A stretch of DNA of 8,221 nt from Pseudomonadota bacterium (GTDB lineage Bacteria > Pseudomonadota > Gammaproteobacteria > Steroidobacterales > Steroidobacteraceae), in contig JAKAZP010000102.1 in the NCBI GenBank assembly GCA_021815905.1, positions 1 to 8,221 on the forward strand, written 5' to 3'. Shown piece after piece: positions 1 to 6,560 of the stretch; the first letter of the stretch is position 1, and each line of letters begins with the position of its first letter. The position numbers and the translations under genes are program-made. The notes below the pieces were generated by a model. That model saw nothing but the letters and a program-made list of their open reading frames with translations, searched no databases and was not told the origin of the DNA.

Positions 1-231
1 CTCGAGCGGACCGGTCGGCACCACATCGGTGTGGCCGGCGAAGCAGAACACCGGGCCGTCCCCGCGTCCGTGCCGCGCCCAGAAATTCGCGACGCTGCCG
101 AAGCGCATCTCCTCGATCTCGAATCCGAGCGCCGCGAGGCGCGCGCGCATGACGTCCTGGCATCCCTCGTCCGTGGGCGTGACCGAGCGGCGGGCGATCA
201 GATCGAGCGTGAGGTCGAGGGTGTCCGACAT
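1..231 (-). CDS. dapE: Succinyl-diaminopimelate desuccinylase, N-terminal fragment (cut by window edge)
   Basis: DapE is a cytoplasmic, zinc-dependent M20-family hydrolase. It removes succinate from N-succinyl-LL-2,6-diaminopimelate in the lysine and peptidoglycan precursor pathway. Only the first 77 residues are present; the gene runs off the left edge. The protein begins [19 protein letters not shown] and reaches the diagnostic [12 protein letters not shown] block, in which H67 and D69 match the numbering of the metal-binding His and the adjacent catalytic Asp of characterised DapE proteins. The ATG at 231 is secure: an in-frame TAA lies 16 codons upstream (277-279) and there is no other start codon between them. 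No good Shine-Dalgarno sequence is visible. It is on the same strand as the oxidase gene but 125 nt away, with a promoter candidate in between, so it is probably transcribed separately. Confidence 0.93.
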   Translation of the reverse strand, partial: MSDTLDLTLDLIARRSVTPTDEGCQDVMRARLAALGFEIEEMRFGSVANFWARHGRGDGPVFCFAGHTDVVPTGPLE

Positions 232-275
232 GTCTGCGGATTCGGCGGCTTGACGCGCGAGGGCTTCGCGGGCGC

Positions 276-304
276 TTTATAAGGCGCGAGGATCGGCCCG
301 GCAA
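276..304 (-). promoter_or_regulatory. Candidate sigma-70 promoter of dapE
   Basis: On the minus strand a TTGCCG hexamer (299-304) and a TATAAA hexamer (276-281) are separated by 17 bp. This is a reasonable -35/-10 pair and would give a leader of roughly 40 nt before the dapE ATG. The -10 lies inside a near-perfect 16-bp palindrome (272-287, GCGC arms, one mismatched pair), which could also be an operator. This is based on consensus matching only. Confidence 0.4.
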
Positions 305-323
305 GCGATTTCGTTCGCCGGCC
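295..323 (-). terminator. Imperfect GC-rich hairpin after the multicopper oxidase gene
   Basis: About 35 nt past the oxidase stop codon, the minus-strand RNA can fold GGCC..GGCC arms around a CG-AAAT-CG loop, with one bulged G and one A-C mismatch. No U-tract follows, so it is not a classical intrinsic terminator. It may mark the 3' end of the four-gene transcript or be a weak pause. Its 3' arm overlaps the candidate dapE -35. Confidence 0.3.
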
Positions 324-356
324 ATCCCGGCCCACGAGCCTTGCGGAGGACGCGGC

Positions 357-1811
357 TCACACCGTCCTGAGCAGAGCCATGAACCCGAAGTCCATGTGAA
401 GCTGCGAGTGGCAGTGCAAGAGAACCCGCCCGGGCTGATCGGCGGTGAAGTCGAGCTCGAGCGTCCGATATCCCCCGAGCATGACGACATCCTTCATGAC
501 CCCGGCCGTCGGCAAGCCATCGATGCGCGTCAACTCGAAGCGGCAGCGATGCACGTGGATCGGGTGGATGTCGTCGCTCGCATTGCGCAGCCGCAGCCGA
601 TAGCGGCGACCCCGATGCAGGCGCCATCGCACCGGCATGGTCGCATGATCGAAGGCGACTCCGTTGAGCAGCCAGCGATTGAAACCCTGATCGGCTGCAT
701 TGTCCTTGTCGATCAGGATGTCGATCGTCTCATCCGGCTGGGCCACGCCGCGAGTCCGGTCCGCAAACAGGCGGTAATCCCATTGGAATCCGGGCGGCGC
801 ATGCCACTCGGGCCGGCCTTTCGCGCCCTCATATTCGATCACCACGCCCATGCCGCGGCCGCGGTCGTGGTCGTCGAGGTCTCCAAGCACCCACACGCCC
901 GGATGCTCCATCTGCACCAGCGCATCGATGCGTTCGGCCGTGCCGAGCCACAAGACCGGCACTTCGGCCGGATGCGGCACCGGATTGCCGTCGAGCGCCA
1001 GCACCTTGAACCGATGTCCCGGGAGGGCAAGGCTGCGGATCTCGGTGGCGCTGCCGTTCAATATGTGAAAGAGAACGCGCTCGCCGCGTCTGACGCGTAT
1101 CGGATCCCCGAAGCCGAGCTGTCGGCCGTTGATGGTGAAGATTCGGTAGCCGACCTCGAATCCCTTCTTCATGCCGCGCGCGAGCGAGCGGCGCATGGCC
1201 GCCTTGCCGCGCGCCTCGAGCTCCGGATCTTCGGCCGCCGGGGACAGAAAGTGCATCGTCATGTCCCCGCCCTGGCTGAAGAACGGCTCGAATTCCTTGA
1301 GCGTGAGGAACACTTCGCGATCGTAGTTCCCCGGGTCGTGCGCGGGCTCGATGTAGACCGGCCCGACCTCACCCCCGTACGTGCCGCGATGCAGATCGTT
1401 GCCCGCGCGTATGTGCGAGTGATAGAAGCGAAAGCCCGACGGCGCCGGCACGAACACTTCCCGCCGCGCTCCGTGCGGCGCGATGTAGGGCGTTCCTTCT
1501 TCCGCGGCGCCATCCACGTCGTCCGGTACGAGCTGACCGTGCCAATGCAGCTGCTCGGGAGTATCGGTGTCGTTGAGGATGTCGACGACGGTCCGCCGCC
1601 CCTGCCTGAATCGCAGCAGCGGGCCCGGAAATTGGCCGTTATAGGTGGTGAGCGAGAGAAAGCGCTGCGGTCCGACCTCGACCAGGGAGGTGGCGATGCG
1701 GATGGTGTGATCGGCGGCGGCCGATGAGGCGGCGAACGCGGCTCCACCCGCCCGGGTGTTGGCGGCCAGCGCGGTGAGTCCGGTGGTTTTCAGAAACTGA
1801 CGACGATCCAC
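357..1811 (-). CDS. Tat-exported three-domain multicopper oxidase (laccase-like)
   Basis: This is a periplasmic copper oxidase of 484 residues that couples one-electron oxidation of a substrate (phenols, catechols or metal ions) to reduction of O2 to water. All four copper-ligand clusters are visible: HWHG (89-92), HSH (131-133), HPIHVH (416-421) and HCHSQLH (466-472). T1 copper would be held by H416, C467 and H472. The residue five after H472, normally an axial Met in CueO-like enzymes, is F477, as in high-potential fungal laccases. The N-terminus MDRRQFLKTTG is a twin-arginine signal, with cleavage possible near AFA (25-27). The GTG start at 1811 is chosen because AAAGGGGG (1816-1823) sits 4 nt upstream and the Tat motif follows at once; the longer open frame would overlap the preceding hydroxylase gene. 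There is no Met-rich copper-resistance insert. It is last in the cluster, 61 nt after the hydroxylase gene. Its substrate is not determinable; the neighbours suggest catechol siderophores or iron. Confidence 0.92.
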   Translation of the reverse strand: MDRRQFLKTTGLTALAANTRAGGAAFAASSAAADHTIRIATSLVEVGPQRFLSLTTYNGQFPGPLLRFRQGRRTVVDILNDTDTPEQLHWHGQLVPDDVDGAAEEGTPYIAPHGARREVFVPAPSGFRFYHSHIRAGNDLHRGTYGGEVGPVYIEPAHDPGNYDREVFLTLKEFEPFFSQGGDMTMHFLSPAAEDPELEARGKAAMRRSLARGMKKGFEVGYRIFTINGRQLGFGDPIRVRRGERVLFHILNGSATEIRSLALPGHRFKVLALDGNPVPHPAEVPVLWLGTAERIDALVQMEHPGVWVLGDLDDHDRGRGMGVVIEYEGAKGRPEWHAPPGFQWDYRLFADRTRGVAQPDETIDILIDKDNAADQGFNRWLLNGVAFDHATMPVRWRLHRGRRYRLRLRNASDDIHPIHVHRCRFELTRIDGLPTAGVMKDVVMLGGYRTLELDFTADQPGRVLLHCHSQLHMDFGFMALLRTV

Positions 1812-1815
1812 GATG

Positions 1816-1823
1816 CCCCCTTT
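1816..1823 (-). promoter_or_regulatory. Ribosome binding site deciding the oxidase GTG start
   Basis: AAAGGGGG lies 4 nt before the GTG at 1811 on the minus strand. It supports this start over the longer in-frame extension, which would run back into the preceding hydroxylase gene. Confidence 0.75.
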
Positions 1824-1832
1824 GGTCCGGTT

Positions 1833-1857
1833 CGCGCGGCAGCCCGGGTGCCGCGCG
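1833..1857 (-). other. Perfect 9-bp intercistronic hairpin between hydroxylase and oxidase genes
   Basis: CGCGCGGCA and TGCCGCGCG form a perfect 9-bp inverted repeat around a 7-nt loop. It lies 15 nt past the hydroxylase stop and just before the oxidase ribosome binding site. There is no U-run after it, so it is more likely an mRNA processing, stability or partial-pause element than a terminator. It could lower oxidase expression relative to the upstream genes. The fold is seen in the sequence; the role is inferred. Confidence 0.5.
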
Positions 1858-1872
1858 GCGCCGCCCCGGAAG

Positions 1873-2553
1873 TCAGATATCAGCCCATTCACGCAGGAGA
1901 TTGTGATAGAGCGCGGTGAGCTCGAGCACCGAGGAGTCATCCGATGACCGCAGGCGAAGCGACTGTATCGTGGTGTCGAGTCCGAGCAGCATGCGCCGCC
2001 TGCGCTCCTCGCGCACCAGGCTCTGAATCCAGAAGAACGAGGCGAGGCGCGATCCGCGCGTGATGGGAGTGACCTCATGGATGCTGCTCGCCGGATAAAC
2101 GACCATATCGCCGGCCGGCAGCTTCAGCTGCTGGGTGCCGAAGGTGTCCTCCATGATCAGCTCGCCGCCGTCATATTCGTCCGGCTCGGACAGAAAGAGC
2201 GTCGCGGCGAGATCGGTGCGGATGCGATGACGCGTGCCGGCGATCGGACGTATCGCCCCGTCGATGTGGCGGCCGTAGGACTGGCCCGCCGAGTAGCGGT
2301 TGAACAGCGGCGGGACGATCTTCGAGGGCAGGGCGCCGGAGATGAATGTTGGATTCCGCTCGAGCGCATCCAGCAGCAGTGCGCCGCACCGCCGCCCGGC
2401 CGGATCGTTCTCGTCGACTTGACCGTTCTGCTTGACCGCCGCGGACAGGTGCCCGGCCGTGGCCCGTCCATCGACCCAGTCGACCCCCGCCAGTATCTGG
2501 CGCACCTCCTGCACCCGGGCGCCATCCAAGGCTTGTCGAACGACGAGCAACAC
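1873..2553 (-). CDS. piuC: PKHD-type Fe(II)/2-oxoglutarate-dependent hydroxylase, PiuC/YbiX family
   Basis: This is a 226-residue cytoplasmic dioxygenase, the usual length for the PiuC/YbiX family. The family is typically encoded beside Fiu/PiuA-type siderophore receptors; its physiological substrate is not firmly established. The iron triad is visible as H96 and D98 (in YGRHIDG) and H159 (in SSIHEVTP), with R169 (in RGSRLASFF) as the 2-oxoglutarate-binding arginine; the spacing agrees with characterised members. The family block DWVDGRATAGHLSAAVK is at residues 25-41. The GTG at 2553 is chosen because the protein then opens MLLVVRQALDG, as relatives do. It lies 5 nt past the receptor stop (TAG, 2559-2561). 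No clear Shine-Dalgarno sequence precedes it, so translation is probably coupled to the receptor gene. The next codon, TTG at 2550, is an alternative start. It likely supports handling of iron or siderophore taken up through the adjacent receptor. Confidence 0.94.
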   Translation of the reverse strand: MLLVVRQALDGARVQEVRQILAGVDWVDGRATAGHLSAAVKQNGQVDENDPAGRRCGALLLDALERNPTFISGALPSKIVPPLFNRYSAGQSYGRHIDGAIRPIAGTRHRIRTDLAATLFLSEPDEYDGGELIMEDTFGTQQLKLPAGDMVVYPASSIHEVTPITRGSRLASFFWIQSLVREERRRRMLLGLDTTIQSLRLRSSDDSSVLELTALYHNLLREWADI

Positions 2554-2558
2554 CTGCG

Positions 2559-4775
2559 CTACCGGGTCACGGTGAGCGACAGCCGGGCGGTGAACCCCGC
2601 TCCCGGCACGACGTGAAATGGATGCATCTGGTCGTAATACACGCGGTTCGCGAGATTGTCGAGATTCACCTGCAGTGCGATGCCCGGCCGCAGCTGACAT
2701 CGGCCCATGGCGTCGAGCACGACGTAGCCCGGCGCCACCTCGTAGGACGAGGCGGTATCCTGCCCGAGCCGACTCGAGGCCTGCACGGCGCCGAAACCGA
2801 GCAACACCCGGGTCGACGGCCGGTATTCGGACCACAGCGCCGAGGAGTTCAGGGGCGTCGTGGTCAACGGCGCGCCGAGAAGCGGTCCCCCGGGCCTCGA
2901 GCGGATCACCTTGCTGTCGAGATACGAATAGCTCGCCCGCACGCTCCATGCGCGGGTGAGATTGCCGACCACTTCGAGCTGGGCGCCGTCGACTCTCTGA
3001 TCGCCCCCGAGGATATCGAATTGCGGGTCGGTCGGATCCGGCACTCTGGCGTTGAGCTTCTCGAGCCGGAAGACCGAAGCGGTGAGCATCAGCGCCTGAT
3101 GCGCGAAGGCGAGCTTGGTTCCGAGCTCGTACGAGCGGTTCTTCTCCGGCGCCAGATTCTCGTTGGCGGTCGCGAGTGCCCGCCCGCTGGAGACGAGCGA
3201 TTCGATCCCTTCCGCCGACGGATCGAACGAACTGCCGGCGGCGAGATAGACGCTGCCTCTCGCGCCCAGGGTGTACACCAGAGCACCCCGGTAGCTGAAG
3301 GCATGGTCGGGCTGGTAGACGTGGTTGCGGGAGACGAGCGCGCCGTCCGGGGAAAATCTCGTGCCGTCGTAGTTCGCCGCAAAACGATCCCAGCGCACAC
3401 CGGCCATGAGCTGCCAGCGGCGCCAGCGCGCGGTGTCGAGCGCGTAGATTCCGGCCGTGTTGGCGACCGTGTGCGCCGTCAAGGCCCTGTAGCTCCCGGT
3501 GGCGGAGTAGGGCCCGGGGCCGGGGTCCGCGAGATTCGTGCCGGGCACGCCGACATTCGTCACGTAGGTGGGGTTCGGGGATTCGCTTCCGAGCTCGAAG
3601 CCGGCCACGAGCGCGTGACTCACCGCTGCGGTATCGAAGCGAGCCACCAGGGTGGTCTCAAGCTGAGCGAATCTGTCGGTGCTGTAGCCCTCGAATTCGT
3701 TTCTCGCGACGGTGATGTCCGCGATGGGAGTGCCCGCCGGGGTGCCCGCGGGGACGGCCGCCTCGCTGGTGCGGAATCGGCGCGTGTCGCGCGAATAGCG
3801 CGCCTGTGAGGAGAGGGTGAGGGAATGGCTGAAATCGTGCTCGAGCCTCATCGTGACCATGTCGACGGAGGTATCCAGGTAGTCGCTCGCGAAGCCGTAG
3901 AAGTTGGACGGGTTGACGGGCGCGGGCCGGCCGTGGAACCAGGGAATGCCGTAATCCGGCGTTTCATCGTCGACTTCGTGCAGATACTTCACCCAGAGCC
4001 GGGTCGGCGTTCCGAGCCCGAGCGCGAGACTCGGGGCGACGCCCCAACGGTCGCTCCGTCCCCCGTGTCGGTCCGCGACCTTGGAGTGATGCGCCATGGC
4101 ATCGAGGCGAAACGCCGCTCCGGGACCGAGCCACGATACCGGGGAGTCGAGATCGGTGGTGAGGCGGCGCATCTGCGCCGTGCCGAGCGTCAGGGTGGCG
4201 GACGCCAGGGGATCGAGGGTGGGCGTCTTCGTCACCTCGTTGATGACACCGCCGGTCGTGCCGCGGCCGAACAGGATGGAAGAGGGCCCCTCGAGCACCT
4301 CGATGGCCTGATCGTCGAAGGGATCGCGATAGTAGTAGCCGTAGTCCCGCTGGCCGTCCATGAACATGTCGTCGCGGGTGGTGAAGCCGCGCAGGAACAG
4401 GTTGTTGCCTTGCCAGCTGGTCTCGCCGGCGCCGAGACTGATGCCCGGCACCGTGCGCAGCGCGTCGTTGAGATTGGTCACGCCCCGGGCCGCCAGATCC
4501 TTCTGCGGCAGCGTCGTGATCGACTGGGGAGTGTCGATCAGCGGCTGAGTGAGCTTCCGTATCGATGATCTGCCCGCGGCGAGGTCCGGCAGGTGCGCCG
4601 CCGAGATCGTCACCTTCTGCAGCTGGTGACGACGGAGCTTGTGCTCGGTTCGCGCCCGCGCCATCACCGGGGAGAGCAGCGCCGCCACCGCCAGGGCCAC
4701 GGCCCGGATGCGCCTGCCTTGATCCTCGTCCGTCGTTCGGGGAAGTGGAGAGCCGCCGTCACCGGACTGCATCAT
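2559..4775 (-). CDS. TonB-dependent catecholate-siderophore receptor, Fiu/PiuA type
   Basis: This is an outer-membrane, TonB/ExbBD-energised receptor of 738 residues, most likely for ferric catecholate or a catechol breakdown product. A signal peptide with an Arg-rich start and hydrophobic core lies at about 21-42, after a long hydrophilic leader. A TonB-box-like segment (KVTISA) is at 54-59. The plug domain (about 75-185) carries DTPQSITTLPQ, GVTNLNDALRTVPGISLGAGE, GNNLFLRGF and EVLEGPSSILFGRGTTGGVIN, a pattern characteristic of the Fiu/PiuA branch. The remainder is the 22-strand barrel. The protein ends in LTVTR rather than with an aromatic residue. AAAGG (4782-4786) is 6 nt before the ATG at 4775; an in-frame GTG (4778) and another ATG (4772) flank it, so the start is uncertain by one codon each way. 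It is followed after 5 nt by piuC, as in fiu-ybiX. No Fur box is evident upstream. The exact ligand is unknown. Confidence 0.92.
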   Translation of the reverse strand: MMQSGDGGSPLPRTTDEDQGRRIRAVALAVAALLSPVMARARTEHKLRRHQLQKVTISAAHLPDLAAGRSSIRKLTQPLIDTPQSITTLPQKDLAARGVTNLNDALRTVPGISLGAGETSWQGNNLFLRGFTTRDDMFMDGQRDYGYYYRDPFDDQAIEVLEGPSSILFGRGTTGGVINEVTKTPTLDPLASATLTLGTAQMRRLTTDLDSPVSWLGPGAAFRLDAMAHHSKVADRHGGRSDRWGVAPSLALGLGTPTRLWVKYLHEVDDETPDYGIPWFHGRPAPVNPSNFYGFASDYLDTSVDMVTMRLEHDFSHSLTLSSQARYSRDTRRFRTSEAAVPAGTPAGTPIADITVARNEFEGYSTDRFAQLETTLVARFDTAAVSHALVAGFELGSESPNPTYVTNVGVPGTNLADPGPGPYSATGSYRALTAHTVANTAGIYALDTARWRRWQLMAGVRWDRFAANYDGTRFSPDGALVSRNHVYQPDHAFSYRGALVYTLGARGSVYLAAGSSFDPSAEGIESLVSSGRALATANENLAPEKNRSYELGTKLAFAHQALMLTASVFRLEKLNARVPDPTDPQFDILGGDQRVDGAQLEVVGNLTRAWSVRASYSYLDSKVIRSRPGGPLLGAPLTTTPLNSSALWSEYRPSTRVLLGFGAVQASSRLGQDTASSYEVAPGYVVLDAMGRCQLRPGIALQVNLDNLANRVYYDQMHPFHVVPGAGFTARLSLTVTR

Positions 4776-4804
4776 CACCGACCTTTCCGCCGCTGCGGAA
4801 TGCA

Positions 4805-4817
4805 GCCGGCGTCCGGC
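4805..4817 (-). other. Small 5-bp hairpin just upstream of the receptor gene
   Basis: GCCGG-ACG-CCGGC on the minus strand forms a short perfect stem about 30 nt before the receptor start codon. It could fold in the leader next to the larger hairpin upstream. In DNA this GC-rich such stems also arise by chance. Confidence 0.2.
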
Positions 4818-4821
4818 TCCA

Positions 4822-4866
4822 TGCCTGCCGCCCGGAGCGCCCGAAACGGGGCTCGAGCGGCAGGCA
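4822..4866 (-). other. Long GC-rich hairpin between porin and receptor genes
   Basis: A perfect 10-bp inverted repeat (TGCCTGCCGC / GCGGCAGGCA) encloses a second stem, GAGC-CCCG-TTT-CGGG-C-GCTC, so the 45-nt segment folds into one long two-part hairpin. It starts 9 nt after the porin stop codon. No run of U follows, so termination would be inefficient at best. Alternatives are a transcript-processing or stabilising structure that sets different levels of porin and receptor mRNA. Confidence 0.55.
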
Positions 4867-4875
4867 CGGCGCGGA

Positions 4876-6327
4876 TCATCTCTGGTAAGGGTAGTAGCGG
4901 AAGGAGGCGAGCCCGACGAACATGTTGGCTTTCGGCGCCCCGCCGACGCCCGCGAAGGCGTCGCGCTGGAAGTACTCGCCCTGCAGGCCGAACTGCAGGT
5001 TGCCGAGCTGGCCCTGGTAGTACTTCCACCAGAACCCGCCGGTCACCTCGTTGACCGACTGGGTGTTGCCGACGCAGGTGCCGCCGGTGGCGTTGCAGCC
5101 GGAATTGTCGAACTGCGGCGCGCCGTAGCCGTAGGTCGCCGCGCCCACGCTGTAGTACGCGGCGCTTTCCTTCTCGCGCCCCGTGTAGCCGTAGACGGTG
5201 AGGCGCGGGGTCGGGGTATAGATGAGCCCGAGCAGCACTTCGTACTCCCGGATGGGCGTGAGCTCGCCGTTCGGCCGCATGGTGACATCGGGCAGCTGCG
5301 CCGAGCCGTAACGGCCGATGCCCTTGCCGATGAGACCGCTCGCCTGGAACGAGAGCACCTTCGGCAGCAGCGGCAGGATCATGCCGGCGCCGACACCGCC
5401 GCCGGCGACGGTCGCGCTCTGCCGGTCGATGCTCGAGCGGAACCAGCGGCCGAGGCCGTACACCTCGTAATGGCCGAAGCCCGGATCGAGAGCCGCTTTC
5501 ACGATGACGTCCGGCGCCGGATCGGCCGTGTACGTGGTGGTCGTGTTCATGAGGCCGGCGCCGTTGCCGTTGTTCTGGTAATCGACGCTCTTGGCGGGGA
5601 ACGTCGTGCCGGCCGGAAGGCCGGAGGCATTGATGCCGTTGGCGGTGACGGTCTGCGGACTCTCGAGCGAGAGGCCGAGCGAGAACGCCTTGCTGAAGTG
5701 CTCGACCACGCGTATCTGCGGAGTGCGCGCCCAGTTGAAGCCGACCACGTACTGCGCGTCGATGCTGAGCGGCACGTTCTCATCGCGCGGATACAGGCCG
5801 TCCTTGTAGAGCGTCGCGAGACTCCAGTTCTGCCCGGCGAGCACGTCCAGGCCCCAGTCGGTGGTGAACCGTCCGTAGAACACGCGCATGCGCAGCGTGT
5901 AGCTGTTGCTTTCCCGCGAGTTCGACGTGACCCCCGCGCTCAGAAAATCCGTCTCGAAGTAGGCTTCCGCCTTCAGGCCGTCGTACTCCTCGCCCTGGGC
6001 GAGCAGCGAGAATCGGCTCTGCCGGGCGCTTTCGCGGAACTCGGAGACCTGGCTGTTCGGATTGTCGTTGAAGGGAATCCCGGTGTTGAAATCCGAGCCG
6101 ACGTCGGCGGACTGATTGCGATTGCGGTAGATGGTCGCAAGCTCCGCGAAGCCTCCGAAGGTGAGCGTCAGCGGTCCGGTCTGGATGGGAGGGGCCGATT
6201 GGGCGAGAGCGGGTCCGGAGACGATCGCAAGGGACAGCGCGCCGGCCGCGGCGAGCGCGGCGGCGCTGCGGCAGCCGGACCCGGGAGCTCGGCGTCGACG
6301 GGCGGAATCGGTGCACGGGCGGGTCAT
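4876..6327 (-). CDS. Outer-membrane porin-like beta-barrel protein, predicted phosphate-starvation induced
   Basis: This is a 483-residue exported protein. An Arg-rich N-terminus is followed by a hydrophobic core (about 21-40) and a signal cleavage site after ALAQ/ALA near residue 42. The mature part begins with a strand-like GPLTLTFGGFAELATIYRN. It then alternates aromatic and polar residues throughout, with many Asn/Gly turns and paired Tyr residues, typical of a large 16- to 18-strand porin. The segment ESARQSRFSLLA, then LRMRVFYGRF and LDVLAGQNWS, recalls DcaP-type and related trimeric porins; family assignment is tentative. Two cysteines (in SGCNATGGTCVG) could form a loop disulfide. The ATG at 6327 has AGGAG (6335-6339) 7 nt upstream. 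The protein ends RYYPYQR, so the usual terminal aromatic is followed by a short tail. A Pho box lies 139 nt upstream, so it probably admits phosphate or phosphorylated compounds under phosphate limitation. The substrate is inferred only from context. Confidence 0.82.
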   Translation of the reverse strand: MTRPCTDSARRRRAPGSGCRSAAALAAAGALSLAIVSGPALAQSAPPIQTGPLTLTFGGFAELATIYRNRNQSADVGSDFNTGIPFNDNPNSQVSEFRESARQSRFSLLAQGEEYDGLKAEAYFETDFLSAGVTSNSRESNSYTLRMRVFYGRFTTDWGLDVLAGQNWSLATLYKDGLYPRDENVPLSIDAQYVVGFNWARTPQIRVVEHFSKAFSLGLSLESPQTVTANGINASGLPAGTTFPAKSVDYQNNGNGAGLMNTTTTYTADPAPDVIVKAALDPGFGHYEVYGLGRWFRSSIDRQSATVAGGGVGAGMILPLLPKVLSFQASGLIGKGIGRYGSAQLPDVTMRPNGELTPIREYEVLLGLIYTPTPRLTVYGYTGREKESAAYYSVGAATYGYGAPQFDNSGCNATGGTCVGNTQSVNEVTGGFWWKYYQGQLGNLQFGLQGEYFQRDAFAGVGGAPKANMFVGLASFRYYPYQR

Positions 6328-6450
6328 CGTGAGGCTCCTGTCTTGTGAGTGATCGCCGATGCGCGGCGACGGCGGGGTCCGCGGGACCCGGAGGTGCGTT
6401 TCAGCCGTCGATCGCTCGGGCGAGCACAATGTGCCCCGCCACCGTGATGG

Positions 6451-6483
6451 ATTTATTTCGGAATGATGACAGTTTCGTGACAG
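6451..6483 (-). promoter_or_regulatory. Pho box and promoter of the porin gene
   Basis: On the minus strand, CTGTCAC (6477-6483), GAAA (6473-6476) and CTGTCAT (6466-6472) form two 7-bp direct repeats with an 11-bp period. This is almost exactly the PhoB-binding Pho box established in enterobacteria and other proteobacteria. Orientation and position make it the activator-bound -35 substitute of a promoter firing toward the porin. About 7-10 bp further on is the AT-rich stretch GAAATAAAT (6451-6459), at the distance expected for a -10, although no hexamer closely matches the consensus. The predicted leader is about 115 nt. The box is 225 bp from the divergent pstB gene and could conceivably also influence it. 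Confidence 0.85.
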
Positions 6484-6560
6484 CGGCCGCCCGGGATCCG
6501 TCCCGGACGGCTCGCGGCAAGGGCGCGCGGCGCGTGCGGCCGCTTCGGGGGCGGCGGGAC

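Noticed and set aside
396..1727. Long plus-strand open frame (443 codons) antisense to the oxidase gene
   Set aside because: It is a shadow of the GC-rich oxidase gene on the other strand, shows no recognisable domain, and the oxidase frame carries all copper motifs.
1812..2078. Upstream extension of the oxidase frame to 2078
   Set aside because: It would overlap the piuC gene by about 200 nt, has no homology-like content, and would place the Tat signal 90 residues into the protein.
2554..2949. Upstream extension of the piuC frame to 2949
   Set aside because: It runs inside the receptor gene; the family N-terminus begins at the GTG at 2553 and the length then matches relatives.
2613..3809. 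Long plus-strand open frame (398 codons) antisense to the receptor gene
   Set aside because: The composition is Arg/Glu/Val/Gly-rich, as expected for a reverse-strand shadow; no domain is seen and the receptor is unambiguous on the other strand.
4776..4875. Search for a Fur box or separate promoter before the siderophore receptor
   Set aside because: No GATAAT-like repeats or AT-rich -10/-35 pair were found; the space is GC-rich and mostly occupied by hairpins.
5470..6348. Plus-strand open frame (292 codons) antisense to the porin gene
   Set aside because: It is a shadow frame with no motifs; the porin has a signal peptide, a ribosome site and a Pho-box promoter.
6483..6543. Pair of GCGGCCGC octamers (6483-6490 and 6536-6543) and nearby short inverted repeats
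   Set aside because: Short GC-only repeats are expected by chance in DNA of this composition, and no arrangement suggests an attachment site or mobile element.
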